From Streptomyces europaeiscabiei (GTDB lineage: Bacteria; Actinomycetota; Actinomycetes; Streptomycetales; Streptomycetaceae): a stretch of 64,000 bases of DNA. The position numbers were made by a program, and so were the translations under genes. The DNA lies in contig NZ_CP107841.1 in assembly GCF_036346855.1 (NCBI RefSeq), forward strand, positions 6,638,001-6,702,000, given 5' to 3'. A model generated the notes under the pieces. The model was not told where the DNA came from, searched no databases, and saw only the letters and a list, made by a program, of their open reading frames with translations. This document shows positions 1 through 7,795 of the stretch, one piece after another. Every line of letters starts with the position of its first letter. The stretch's first letter is position 1.

Positions 1-2
1 TG

Positions 3-803
3 CTCACCGCGATCCTCACCGGTGCCTTCTGGGCCGGCATCGCCGGTGTCCTCAAGGTCACCCGGGGCGTCAGCGAGGTCGTCGCGACGATCATGCTGAA
101 CGCGATCGCCACCTCCGTCATCGGCTACCTCTGGCTGCCGAACGTCTTCGGCGTCAAGGTCGGCAACAACAACACCACCGGCGAGATGGCCGAGTCCGGC
201 TGGGTGCCCGGCATCGACATCGGCGCGGCCGGCGAGATCTACGGCCTGGTCGTCCTCGCCGTGCTGCTCGGCATCGGCTACTGGATCGTCCTCAGCCGCA
301 CCCGCTTCGGCTTCGACCTGCGTGCCTCCGGTGCCTCGGAGACGGCCGCCGCGGCCAGCGGCGTCGACCCGGGGCGCATGGTGCTCACCGCCATGCTGAT
401 CTCCGGCGGCATCGCCGGCCTCGCGGGTCTGCCCATCCTGCTCGGTGACACCCACACCTACAGCCTCAACTTCCCCACCGGCATCGGCTTCCTCGGCATC
501 GGCATCGCCCTGCTCGGCCGCAACAGCCCGGTCGGCATCGCCTTCGCGGCCCTGCTGTGGGCCTGGCTCGACAAGGCCTCGCCCGAGCTGGACTTCCACG
601 ACTACGACAAGGAGATCGCGGTCATCATGCAGGGCCTGATCGTGCTCTCGGTCGTCGTCAGTTACGAGACCGTGCGCGAGTGGGGCCTGCGCCGCCAGCA
701 GCGCCGGGTCGGCGCCGAGCTCGCCGCGGGCCATGTTCTCGGTGGTCTGGGCGCGGAAGCCTCCGACAACAACAACGTCAAGAAGGAGGTGGCGGGCCGA
801 TGA
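3..803 (+). CDS. Nucleoside ABC transporter permease, C-terminal part (5' end outside window)
   Basis: Integral membrane subunit of an ABC importer of the BPD_transp_2 family (YufP/NupP-like), which moves nucleosides across the cytoplasmic membrane. The reading frame is open from base 3, and residues resembling VTRGVSEVVATIMLN precede the first internal ATG at 93, so the true start lies upstream. About 266 residues are present, with several hydrophobic segments and the family loop around GVDPGRMVL. The stop overlaps the next permease start in an ATGA arrangement at 800-803, showing translational coupling. The partner permease, cytidine deaminase and thymidine phosphorylase downstream make nucleosides the likely substrate. 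The ATPase and the binding lipoprotein are expected just left of the window. Confidence 0.9.
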   Translation, partial: LTAILTGAFWAGIAGVLKVTRGVSEVVATIMLNAIATSVIGYLWLPNVFGVKVGNNNTTGEMAESGWVPGIDIGAAGEIYGLVVLAVLLGIGYWIVLSRTRFGFDLRASGASETAAAASGVDPGRMVLTAMLISGGIAGLAGLPILLGDTHTYSLNFPTGIGFLGIGIALLGRNSPVGIAFAALLWAWLDKASPELDFHDYDKEIAVIMQGLIVLSVVVSYETVREWGLRRQQRRVGAELAAGHVLGGLGAEASDNNNVKKEVAGR

Positions 804-2074
804 CCACGAGCACCACCGCGACCGACGTCAACCAGCCCTCGCTGCAGCCGGCCGCCCCGACGGGCCGCAAGCTGTCGCTGCCCGTGCTGCTGCTGGTCAT
901 CGCCGGTGTCCTGGCACTCACCTCGATCGTCCGCATCATCACCGGCGCCGACGGCATCACCAACGTCAGCCAGATGTCCACCGCGCTGGAGCTGGCCGTC
1001 CCGATCGGCCTCGCCGGTCTCGGCGGTCTGTGGGCCGAGCGCGCCGGCGTCGTCAACATCGGCCTCGAAGGCATGATGATCCTCGGCACCTGGTTCGGTG
1101 CCTGGGCCGGCTTCCAGTACGGCCCGTGGACCGGTGTCCTGGTCGGCATCGCCGGCGGCGCGATCGGCGGTCTGCTGCACGCCTTCGTCACCGTCACCTT
1201 CAACGTCAACCACATCGTCTCCGGTGTGGCCATCAACATCCTCGCCCTCGGCGCCACCCGCTACCTCGCCCCCCTCGCCTTCGAGGGCCACCAGGGCGGC
1301 TCGGCCAAGCAGTCCCCGCCGGTCGACTCCCTCGGCCAGTTCACGGTGCCAGGGCTATCGGACGCGCTCCAGACCCTCAACGAGAAGGGCTGGTTCTTCG
1401 TCTCCGACCTCGCCGGCCTGCTCGGCGGACTGGTCACCGACGTCTCCTGGCTGACCCTCGTCGCCGTCGCGCTGATCCCCGCCACCTGGTGGATCCTGTG
1501 GCGCACCGCCTTCGGTCTGCGCCTGCGCTCCTGCGGCGAGAACCCGGTCGCCGCCGAGTCCCTCGGCGTCAACGTCTACAAGTACAAGTACCTCGCCGTG
1601 ATCATCTCCGGCGGTCTGGCCGGCCTCGGTGGCGCCTTCCTCGCCATCGTCGCCAACCCCTTCTACCTGGAGGGCCAGACCAGCGGCCGCGGCTACATCG
1701 GTCTCGCCGCGATGATCTTCGGCAACTGGATGCCGGGCGGCCTCGCCCTCGGCGCCGGCCTCTTCGGCTACACCGACAGCCTCAACCTGCGCGGCGGCTC
1801 CGAGAACGTCCACGCCCTGCTGCTCCTCGGCGCGCTGCTGCTGGTCATCGGCGCGATCTGGCAGGCCGTCCGCAAGAAGTACGTCTCGGCCGCGATCACC
1901 TTCGTGATCGGTGCCCTGGTCTTCACCTGGTACGCGACCACCAACGAGGTCCCCAACCAGGTCGTCGCCGCCACGCCGTACGTCATCACGCTGATCGTCC
2001 TCGCGCTCTCCGCCCAGCGACTGCGGATGCCGAAGGCGGACGGCCTGCCGTACCGGAAGGGACAGGGCAAGTGA
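800..2074 (+). CDS. Nucleoside ABC transporter permease (second subunit)
   Basis: Second permease of the same BPD_transp_2 importer (YufQ/NupQ-like), 424 residues. The start is the ATG at 800 inside the ATGA overlap with the upstream permease; AAGGAGG at 782-788 is a strong Shine-Dalgarno sequence. A short cytoplasmic tail of about 25 residues is followed by roughly ten hydrophobic segments. The conserved segment LWAERAGVVNIGLEGMM, a hallmark of the sugar/nucleoside permease family, lies near residues 75-90. A loop like LRSCGENPVAAESLGVNV matches the region that contacts the ATPase. The stop overlaps the cdd start (GTGA at 2071-2074), so importer and deaminase are one coupled unit. Confidence 0.92.
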   Translation: MTTSTTATDVNQPSLQPAAPTGRKLSLPVLLLVIAGVLALTSIVRIITGADGITNVSQMSTALELAVPIGLAGLGGLWAERAGVVNIGLEGMMILGTWFGAWAGFQYGPWTGVLVGIAGGAIGGLLHAFVTVTFNVNHIVSGVAINILALGATRYLAPLAFEGHQGGSAKQSPPVDSLGQFTVPGLSDALQTLNEKGWFFVSDLAGLLGGLVTDVSWLTLVAVALIPATWWILWRTAFGLRLRSCGENPVAAESLGVNVYKYKYLAVIISGGLAGLGGAFLAIVANPFYLEGQTSGRGYIGLAAMIFGNWMPGGLALGAGLFGYTDSLNLRGGSENVHALLLLGALLLVIGAIWQAVRKKYVSAAITFVIGALVFTWYATTNEVPNQVVAATPYVITLIVLALSAQRLRMPKADGLPYRKGQGK

Positions 2075-2463
2075 CCGCCGTCGACTGGGCCGGGCTCCGT
2101 ACGGTGGCCCGGGACGCCATGTCCCGGGCGTACGCCCCGTACTCCGGCTACCCGGTCGGCGTCGCCGCCCTCGTCGACGACGGCCGCACCGTCTCGGGCT
2201 GCAACGTCGAGAACGCCTCGTACGGCCTCGGCCTGTGCGCGGAGTGCGGCCTGGTCTCGGAGCTGCACCGCACGGGCGGCGGCCGTCTCACGCACTTCAC
2301 CTGTGTGGACGGCAAGGGCGCGATCCTCGTCCCGTGCGGCCGCTGCCGACAGCTGCTGTACGAGTTCGGTGGCCCGGACCTCCTGCTGGAGACCCCGGCG
2401 GGAATCGTCCCCCTCTCGGAGATGCTGCCCCAGGCCTTCGGTCCGGACCATCTCACCAAGTGA
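2071..2463 (+). CDS. cdd: Cytidine deaminase
   Basis: Zinc-dependent deamination of cytidine or deoxycytidine to uridine or deoxyuridine in the cytoplasm. The protein has 130 residues, the usual size of the homotetrameric form. Zinc and catalytic motifs are intact: CAEC (Cys56, Glu58) and PCGRC (Cys89, Cys92), with CNVENASYGLGLCAEC as the substrate-binding stretch. The GTG start at 2071 lies inside the stop of the permease gene, giving GTGA coupling. A hairpin follows 5 bases after the stop, before deoA. The context of importer, deaminase and phosphorylase is a compact pyrimidine nucleoside salvage operon. Confidence 0.96.
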   Translation: MTAVDWAGLRTVARDAMSRAYAPYSGYPVGVAALVDDGRTVSGCNVENASYGLGLCAECGLVSELHRTGGGRLTHFTCVDGKGAILVPCGRCRQLLYEFGGPDLLLETPAGIVPLSEMLPQAFGPDHLTK

Positions 2464-2468
2464 CTCCC

Positions 2469-2503
2469 GTGCGGCCCCTCTGAGTTGCTCAGGGGGGCCG
2501 CAC
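2469..2503 (+). terminator. Hairpin between cdd and deoA
   Basis: Two 16-base arms (2469-2484 and 2488-2503) pair around a 3-base loop with one G-T wobble. No T run follows. It may be a partial terminator or a processing stem that sets deoA expression relative to the upstream importer genes. Confidence 0.65.
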
Positions 2504-2531
2504 ACGTTCGAAAACCTCGAAAAGGAAAGCC

Positions 2532-3824
2532 ATGACGTCTCTGTCGATGGATGCCATCTCCGTCATCCGCACCAAGCGGGACCGCGGCGAGCTCAGCGAC
2601 GAACAGATCGACTGGGTCATCGACGCCTACACCCGGGGCGAGGTCGCCGACTACCAGATGGCCGCCCTCAACATGGCGATCCTCCTCAACGGCATGGACC
2701 GCCGTGAGATCGCCCGCTGGACGGCCGCGATGATCGCCTCCGGCGAGCGCATGGACTTCTCGTCCCTGTCCCGCCCCACCGCCGACAAGCACTCCACGGG
2801 CGGCGTCGGCGACAAGATCACCCTCCCCCTCGCTCCCCTGGTGGCGGCCTGCGGCGCGGCCGTCCCCCAGCTCTCGGGCCGCGGCCTCGGCCACACCGGC
2901 GGCACCCTCGACAAGCTGGAGTCCATCCCGGGCTGGCGCGCCCTCCTCTCCAACGAGGAGATGCTGAACGTCCTTGACGAGGTGGGTGCCGTCATCTGCG
3001 CGGCGGGCGACGGCCTGGCGCCGGCGGACAAGAAGCTCTACGCGCTGCGGGACGTGACGGGAACCGTGGAGGCGATCCCCCTGATCGCCTCCTCCATCAT
3101 GTCGAAGAAGATCGCCGAGGGGACGGGCTCCCTGGTCCTGGACGTGAAGGTGGGCACGGGAGCCTTCATGAAGACCATCGAGGACGCCCGTGAGCTGGCG
3201 TCGACGATGGTGGGCCTCGGAACCGACCACGGCGTGAAGACGGTCGCCCTCCTGACGGACATGTCGACCCCCCTGGGCCTGACGGCGGGCAACGCGCTGG
3301 AGGTCCGCGAGTCGGTCGAGGTCCTGGCCGGCGGCGGCCCCGCGGACGTCGTCGAGCTGACGATCGCCCTGGCCCGCGAGATGCTCGACGCGGCCGGCGT
3401 GAAGGACGCAGACCCGGCGAAGGCGCTCGCCGACGGCTCGGCGATGGACGCCTGGCGCCGCATGATCGCCGCTCAGGGCGGTGACCCCGACGCCGCACTG
3501 CCGACCTCGCGCGAGCAGCATGTGGTGAAGGCGAGCGCCTCCGGCGTCCTGACCCGCCTCGACGCGTACGACATCGGCATCGCCGCCTGGCGCCTCGGAG
3601 CGGGCCGCGCCCGCAAGGAGGACCCGGTCCAGGCCGGCGCGGGCGTCGAGATGCATGCCAAGCCCGGCGACACGGTCACGGAGGGCCAGCCCCTCCTCAC
3701 CCTGCACACGGACACCCCGGAGCGCTTCGAGTACGCCCTGCAGGCCGTGGAGGGGTCGTACGACATCGCGGCAGCGGGCACGGAGTTCACCCCGACCCCG
3801 ATCGTGCTGGACCGGATCGCCTGA
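2532..3824 (+). CDS. deoA: Thymidine phosphorylase
   Basis: Phosphorolysis of thymidine or deoxyuridine to the base and 2-deoxyribose-1-phosphate. The length of 430 residues is normal for pyrimidine-nucleoside phosphorylases. The phosphate-binding KHSTGGVGDK lies at residues 86-95, and the family signature SGRGLGHTGGTLDKLE at 115-130. The C-terminal domain from about residue 340 carries the usual hammerhead-like region. The ATG at 2532 has AAAGGAAAG nine bases upstream. It lies 68 bp after cdd on the same strand, separated by a strong hairpin, so it may be read from the same transcript at reduced level. Its product enters the DeoC route after isomerisation by a phosphosugar mutase. Confidence 0.95.
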   Translation: MTSLSMDAISVIRTKRDRGELSDEQIDWVIDAYTRGEVADYQMAALNMAILLNGMDRREIARWTAAMIASGERMDFSSLSRPTADKHSTGGVGDKITLPLAPLVAACGAAVPQLSGRGLGHTGGTLDKLESIPGWRALLSNEEMLNVLDEVGAVICAAGDGLAPADKKLYALRDVTGTVEAIPLIASSIMSKKIAEGTGSLVLDVKVGTGAFMKTIEDARELASTMVGLGTDHGVKTVALLTDMSTPLGLTAGNALEVRESVEVLAGGGPADVVELTIALAREMLDAAGVKDADPAKALADGSAMDAWRRMIAAQGGDPDAALPTSREQHVVKASASGVLTRLDAYDIGIAAWRLGAGRARKEDPVQAGAGVEMHAKPGDTVTEGQPLLTLHTDTPERFEYALQAVEGSYDIAAAGTEFTPTPIVLDRIA

Positions 3825-3833
3825 GGCAGAGCT

Positions 3834-3850
3834 GACCGGACCGTCCGGTC
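3834..3850 (+). terminator. Hairpin after deoA
   Basis: A 7-bp perfect stem (GACCGGA/TCCGGTC) with a 3-base loop lies 10 bases after the deoA stop. It is a short GC-rich terminator candidate without a T run. Confidence 0.45.
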
Positions 3851-3880
3851 GACCCACGGCGGGTGTGGTCGCCCACCGCG

Positions 3881-4267
3881 ATGAGTTCCGGGATTCCGCC
3901 CGGTCTACCGATCGTGGACGCGACGACACCCGCCGTACTCGTGCTGCCAGGCCCCGTCACCCGGAACGAGGTGCCTCGGCTCTGTGCCGAGGTACGAGCG
4001 CGACTGGAAGGGACCGGGGCCGGGGTGGTGGTGTGCGATGTCGCCGGGATCGGCCCGCCGGGCCTGGGCGTCATCGACGTACTGGCCCGGTTGCAGCTCG
4101 CCGCGAAACGGGCCGGGGGCCGGATACGGCTGCGGGACCCCGACCCGGCGCTGTGCGCGCTACTGCGGCTGGTCGGGCTCGCCCTCGATGTGGAGGGGCA
4201 GGCCGAAGAGGGGGAACCAGCGGGCGGTGTCCAGGAAGCAGTGGAATCCGGCGATCCGGCCCTCTGA
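3881..4267 (+). CDS. STAS-domain protein (anti-sigma factor antagonist-like)
   Basis: A small protein of 128 residues with a STAS-like fold: TPAVLVLPGPVTRNEVPRLC, then GVVVCDVAGIGPPGLGVIDV and LQLAAKRAGGRIRLRDP. The family includes SpoIIAA-type anti-anti-sigma factors, which are controlled by phosphorylation of a serine. Here the usual D-S-S/T-G region reads CDVAGIGPPGLGVID, so the phosphorylatable serine is not evident. The ATG at 3881 is preferred; an in-frame GTG at 3863 would add six residues, and neither has a clear ribosome site. The last 108 bp overlap the 3' end of the convergent ECF sigma gene. The acidic tail (EGQAEEGEPAGG) is read from that shared DNA. Confidence 0.6.
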   Translation: MSSGIPPGLPIVDATTPAVLVLPGPVTRNEVPRLCAEVRARLEGTGAGVVVCDVAGIGPPGLGVIDVLARLQLAAKRAGGRIRLRDPDPALCALLRLVGLALDVEGQAEEGEPAGGVQEAVESGDPAL

Positions 4268-5170
4268 GATCTCCAGCGCCTGCACGGCCCACGCGCTGAA
4301 GCCGCCCTTCTCCGGGTCCGGCTTGTACTGCGCGAAGCCCGGCAGGCCGTTCACCGCGACCGGCACGAGGTGCGAGCCGGCACAGGCCGCGCCGAGCGTG
4401 GTCATGAACCCGGTGATGTCGCCCGTCCCGGTCAGCCACAGGTCGAACGGCGGCATCGTCATGACCGCGTCCTCGTGCAGCAGGGCCGTCAGCGCCGCCA
4501 TGTCGTACCCCTCGAAGGCGGCCACATAGCGCTCAAGCAGCTTCTGCTGCTCCTCGTCCAGCGGGTCGGAGACATCGGCAGCCGCGACCTGCCCGTCACC
4601 CTCGGCGAGGGTCGCGCGGGCCCGCTGCAGGGCGCTGTTCACCGAGGCCACGGACGTGTCGAGCAGTTCGGCGACCTCGCTCGCCCGCCACGCCAGCACC
4701 TCACGCAGGATGAGCACCGCACGCTGCTTGGAGGGCAGCTTCTGCAGCGCCGCGACGAACGCCAGCCGCACGGACTCCTTGGCCACGGCGGCCTCCGCCG
4801 GATCGGCGGTCGTCGGCAGCACCCGGGCGTCCGGCACCGGCTCCAGCCAGGTGTTGTCGGGCCGGGGGGACAGGGCGGCCTGGGCCAGGGGCGTCGAGTC
4901 GGTGAGATCCATGGGCCGGGCCCGCTTGTTCCCGGCGGTCAGCATGTCGAGACAGACGTTCGTGGCGATCCGGTAGAGCCACGACCGCAGCGAGGACCGC
5001 CCCTCGAACTTCTCATAACTCCGCCAGGCGCGGATCATCGTGTCCTGCACGGCGTCCTCCGCCTCGAAGGACGAGCCCAGCATCCGGTAGCAGTACCCGG
5101 TCAGCTCGACCCGGTGCTTCTCCAACCGGACGTCGAGATCCGCCGTAACTGTCGCCGTACCGTCACCCAT
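4160..5170 (-). CDS. ECF-family RNA polymerase sigma factor with SnoaL-like C-terminal domain
   Basis: A sigma-70-family factor of 336 residues, much longer than a minimal ECF sigma. Region 2 is around residues 15-85 (RMLGSSFEAEDAVQDTMIRAW). Region 4 is around 140-190 (LPSKQRAVLILREVLAWRAS then SVNSALQRAR). A C-terminal SnoaL/NTF2-like domain follows at about 200-325 (LLERYVAAFEGYDMAALTAL), the architecture of SigJ/ECF41-related groups, in which the extra domain modulates activity. The ATG at 5170 is preferred over a TTG two codons upstream. No anti-sigma gene is adjacent, but a STAS protein gene converges on it and overlaps by 108 bp. A strong stem-loop at 5279-5320 separates it from the MFS gene behind it. 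Confidence 0.88.
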   Translation of the reverse strand: MGDGTATVTADLDVRLEKHRVELTGYCYRMLGSSFEAEDAVQDTMIRAWRSYEKFEGRSSLRSWLYRIATNVCLDMLTAGNKRARPMDLTDSTPLAQAALSPRPDNTWLEPVPDARVLPTTADPAEAAVAKESVRLAFVAALQKLPSKQRAVLILREVLAWRASEVAELLDTSVASVNSALQRARATLAEGDGQVAAADVSDPLDEEQQKLLERYVAAFEGYDMAALTALLHEDAVMTMPPFDLWLTGTGDITGFMTTLGAACAGSHLVPVAVNGLPGFAQYKPDPEKGGFSAWAVQALEISEGRIAGFHCFLDTARWFPLFGLPLHIEGEPDQPQ

Positions 5171-5278
5171 GGCCAACCCACCCCTGTGGCGTACCTGTGC
5201 GTACCAACACCTCGGAAGCTACCGCAGCCCACTGACAATGGCCTGGGGAAGGAAGGAAAGGGCAGGTCAGGGAGTTGT

Positions 5279-5320
5279 GCGCAGTTCCCCGCGCCCCTTC
5301 GGGGGCGCGGGGAACTGCGC
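5279..5320 (-). terminator. Perfect 19-bp stem-loop (member of dispersed repeat family)
   Basis: Arms 5279-5297 and 5302-5320 are perfect complements around a TTCG tetraloop. It lies downstream of the minus-strand MFS gene and upstream of the sigma gene, so it can end MFS transcription. The arm sequence (GCGCAGTTCCCCGCGCCCC) is the core of an intergenic repeat seen several times in this window. Confidence 0.75.
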
Positions 5321-5411
5321 GAGCGACCACGACGGACCCGCAGGTGGGGGCCAAAGGGGCGCAGCCCCTTGGGATGGGAAGGGGCGGGGCGGCGGGGGCG
5401 AGGAAACGAGC

Positions 5412-6689
5412 TCAGTGAACCGGCACCGGCCCCCGCCGAGCCGCACGGGACCCCACCACGGTGATCGCCACAACCCCCAGCACGGCCAGCAGCCCCATCG
5501 AAACGGTCCCGCCCCAACCCCCCGCATGGAAGGCCACCGCCCCGAGCGTGCTCCCCGCACTGGACCCCACGTAGTACGCCGACTGATACAGCGCGGACGC
5601 CTGCGCCCGCCCCTCCTTCGCCGTATGACTCACGGACGACGAGGCGACCGCATGCCCCGCGAAGAACCCGGCAGTGATGAGCACCAGGCCCAGCAGCACC
5701 AGCACCAGCGAGTCGGACAGCGACACCACCAGCCCGGCGGTCGTCGTACCACCCGCGAGATACAGCGCACCCCGCCGCCCGAGCCGCCCCGCCAGCCTCC
5801 CGGCGGTGGACGCCGACACCGTACCCACCAGGTACACGAGGAAGATCGACCCGATGACTCCCTGCGGAAGGGAGAAGGGCGCGTCGGCCAGCCGGTAGCC
5901 GATGACCGTGTAGACACCGCCGAAGACCGTCATGAACAGCGCACCGATCGCGTACAGCCGGCACAGCAGCGGATTCCCGAGGTGCGCCCGCACCGTCCGC
6001 CCCAGCACCCGCGGCCGCAGCGACCCCGCCACGAAGTGCCTCGGCGCCGGCAGCAGCAGCCGGAAAGCCACCGCGCACCCCACCGCGATCACCCCGAGCA
6101 CCGCCAGCGCGACCCGCCAGCCCCACTCCTGAGCGACCCAGCCGGTGATGACACGGCCGCTCATGCCGCCGACGCTGTTGCCGGCGACGAAGAGCCCGAT
6201 CGCGGTGATGAGGGCCCTGGGACGGACCTCCTCGGCGAGGTACGCGGTCGCCGAGGCCGGCACCCCGGCCAGCGCGGCGCCCTGTACGGCCCGCAGCACC
6301 ACCAGCGCCCCCAGCGAGGGCGCGAAGGGGATCAGCAGCCCGACCGTCACGGCGACCGCCAGCGATGCCGTCATCAACGTACGCCGCCCGAACCGCTCCG
6401 ACAGTGCGCTCATCGGCAGCACGAACAGCGCCAGCGCACCGGTCGCCGCCGACACCGTCCAGCTCGCCGCACTCGCCGTACTTCCGAAGCCGTCCGAGAT
6501 CAGCGGCAGCAGGGCCTGCGTGGAGTACAGGAGGGCGAAGGTCGCGACACCCGCGAGGAACAGCGCCAGACTCATCCGGCGGTAGCCGGGCCCACCGGGG
6601 GCCACTCGGGAGTCGGCGGTGTGGATGCGGTCGGACGTGGCTGGTACGGCGCCCACGGTGGTGGACGCCTCGGTACTGGCGGAAGGCAT
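5412..6689 (-). CDS. MFS transporter (YnfM-like exporter)
   Basis: Major facilitator transporter of 425 residues with about 12 membrane segments. The loop between helices 2 and 3 reads SALSERFGRRTLM, matching the MFS G-x-x-x-D/E-R-x-G-R-R motif, and a second half-domain copy reads AGRLAGRLGRRGALY. The N-terminal 35 residues are hydrophilic. It starts at the ATG ending at 6689 and is divergently transcribed from a LysR gene 66 bp away, the same arrangement as the E. coli ynfM/ynfL pair. That suggests an exporter induced through the LysR protein. The substrate cannot be told from sequence. Confidence 0.88.
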   Translation of the reverse strand: MPSASTEASTTVGAVPATSDRIHTADSRVAPGGPGYRRMSLALFLAGVATFALLYSTQALLPLISDGFGSTASAASWTVSAATGALALFVLPMSALSERFGRRTLMTASLAVAVTVGLLIPFAPSLGALVVLRAVQGAALAGVPASATAYLAEEVRPRALITAIGLFVAGNSVGGMSGRVITGWVAQEWGWRVALAVLGVIAVGCAVAFRLLLPAPRHFVAGSLRPRVLGRTVRAHLGNPLLCRLYAIGALFMTVFGGVYTVIGYRLADAPFSLPQGVIGSIFLVYLVGTVSASTAGRLAGRLGRRGALYLAGGTTTAGLVVSLSDSLVLVLLGLVLITAGFFAGHAVASSSVSHTAKEGRAQASALYQSAYYVGSSAGSTLGAVAFHAGGWGGTVSMGLLAVLGVVAITVVGSRAARRGPVPVH

Positions 6690-6731
6690 GCCTCGAAACT
6701 ACGTACGCCGCCACTCATCCGTCCAATGCAT

Positions 6732-6751
6732 GGAACCCCCATAATCGTTCC
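6732..6751. promoter_or_regulatory. Candidate LysR operator in the MFS/LysR intergenic region
   Basis: An inverted repeat GGAAC-N10-GTTCC fits the spacing of LysR-type operator sites. It lies in the 66-bp gap between the divergent genes, directly before the LysR start, and is flanked by two ATGCAT boxes at 6726 and 6756 that are 30 bp apart. Confidence 0.4.
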
Positions 6752-6755
6752 CGTG

Positions 6756-7724
6756 ATGCATGAGCAGAGGTCAGAGCCGCGCCTGTCACCGTCCGGTGAC
6801 ACAGGAGACATCGACAGCATCGAGGACATCGTCCTGCGCCTGGCCCCCCGCCTCGCCTACTTCGCCGGAGTCGCCCGCACCGAGCACGTCACCCGGGCCG
6901 CACAGGAGATGCAGGTCCCGCAGTCGACGCTGTCGCGGGCGATGGTCCGCCTCGAACGGGACCTGGGCGTCGACCTGTTCGCCCGCCGGGGGCGCACGGT
7001 CTCCCTCACCCACGCCGGCCGCACCTTCCACGCCTCCGTGGAACGCGCCCTCGCTGAGATCGAGCGCGCCGCCGACGAGGTCCGCGCCGACGCCGACCCC
7101 GCCACCGGCAAGGTCGCCTTCGGCTTCCTGCACACCATGGGCGCCGAGACCGTCCCCGGCCTCCTCCAGGCCTTCCGCGCCGAGCACCCCCGTGTCCGCT
7201 TCAGCCTCGTCCAGAACTACGGCGAGGCCATGCTCGAACGCCTGCGCGCCGGCGAACTCGACCTCTGCCTCACGTCCCCCGTCCCGGACGCCCCCGACCT
7301 GGTGGCCCGCCGCCTCGACGAACAGAAGCTCCGCCTCGTCGTCCCCGCCGGCCACCGCCTCGGCGCCCGCAGACGCGTCCGCCTCGCCGAGGCCGCCGAC
7401 GAAACCTTCGTCACCCTCGAACCCGGCTACGGCATGCGCCGCATCACCGACGACCTCTGCAAGGAGGCCGGCTTCAAGCCCCGTATCGCCTTCGAGGGAG
7501 AGGAGGCGGAGACCCTACGGGGCCTGGTGGCGGCAGGGCTGGGCGTGGCCCTCCTCCCACCCCCGGCCGTCCCCAGGCCGGGCGTGGTCGAACTGACGGT
7601 CACCTCCCCGAGGGCGGCCAGGGAGATCGGCGTGGCGTGGCTCGACGGCCACCCGGACACACCCCCGGTGGCGGCCTTCAAGAAGTTCCTGCTGTCGAGA
7701 AGGGGCAACCTGCTGCCGGACTGA
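6756..7724 (+). CDS. LysR-family transcriptional regulator
   Basis: DNA-binding regulator of 322 residues. The N-terminal winged helix lies at about residues 25-85 (LAYFAGVARTEHVTRAAQEM then QVPQSTLSRAMVRLERDLGV). The effector domain at about 110-310 contains GKVAFGFLHTMGAETVPGLL and LVAAGLGVALLPPP. The ATG at 6756 is chosen because a GTG one codon earlier and an ATG at 6726 would run through the intergenic operator region. It is divergent from the MFS gene and presumably controls both. A stretch of about 20 residues rich in Ser, Asp and Gly precedes the helix-turn-helix. Effector unknown. Confidence 0.9.
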   Translation: MHEQRSEPRLSPSGDTGDIDSIEDIVLRLAPRLAYFAGVARTEHVTRAAQEMQVPQSTLSRAMVRLERDLGVDLFARRGRTVSLTHAGRTFHASVERALAEIERAADEVRADADPATGKVAFGFLHTMGAETVPGLLQAFRAEHPRVRFSLVQNYGEAMLERLRAGELDLCLTSPVPDAPDLVARRLDEQKLRLVVPAGHRLGARRRVRLAEAADETFVTLEPGYGMRRITDDLCKEAGFKPRIAFEGEEAETLRGLVAAGLGVALLPPPAVPRPGVVELTVTSPRAAREIGVAWLDGHPDTPPVAAFKKFLLSRRGNLLPD

Positions 7725-7795
7725 GCGGCAACAGACCCGGCGGCGCGGGGAACCGCGCGACAAGCCCCCGCCGACCCGCAGCCGCGCCACGAACC
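7725..7795. repeat. Dispersed repeat copy between convergent genes
   Basis: The 71-bp gap between the LysR stop and the hydrolase stop holds a copy of the intergenic repeat core (GGCGCGGGGAACCGCGCGAC followed by AAGCCCCC, i.e. the family read on the minus strand). It may work as a bidirectional terminator. Confidence 0.55.

Noticed and set aside
5169..6725. Long plus-strand open frame over the MFS gene
   Set aside because: It is antisense to a clear MFS gene, low in family-like residues, and caused by high GC and lack of stops; only its end (the LysR gene) is real.
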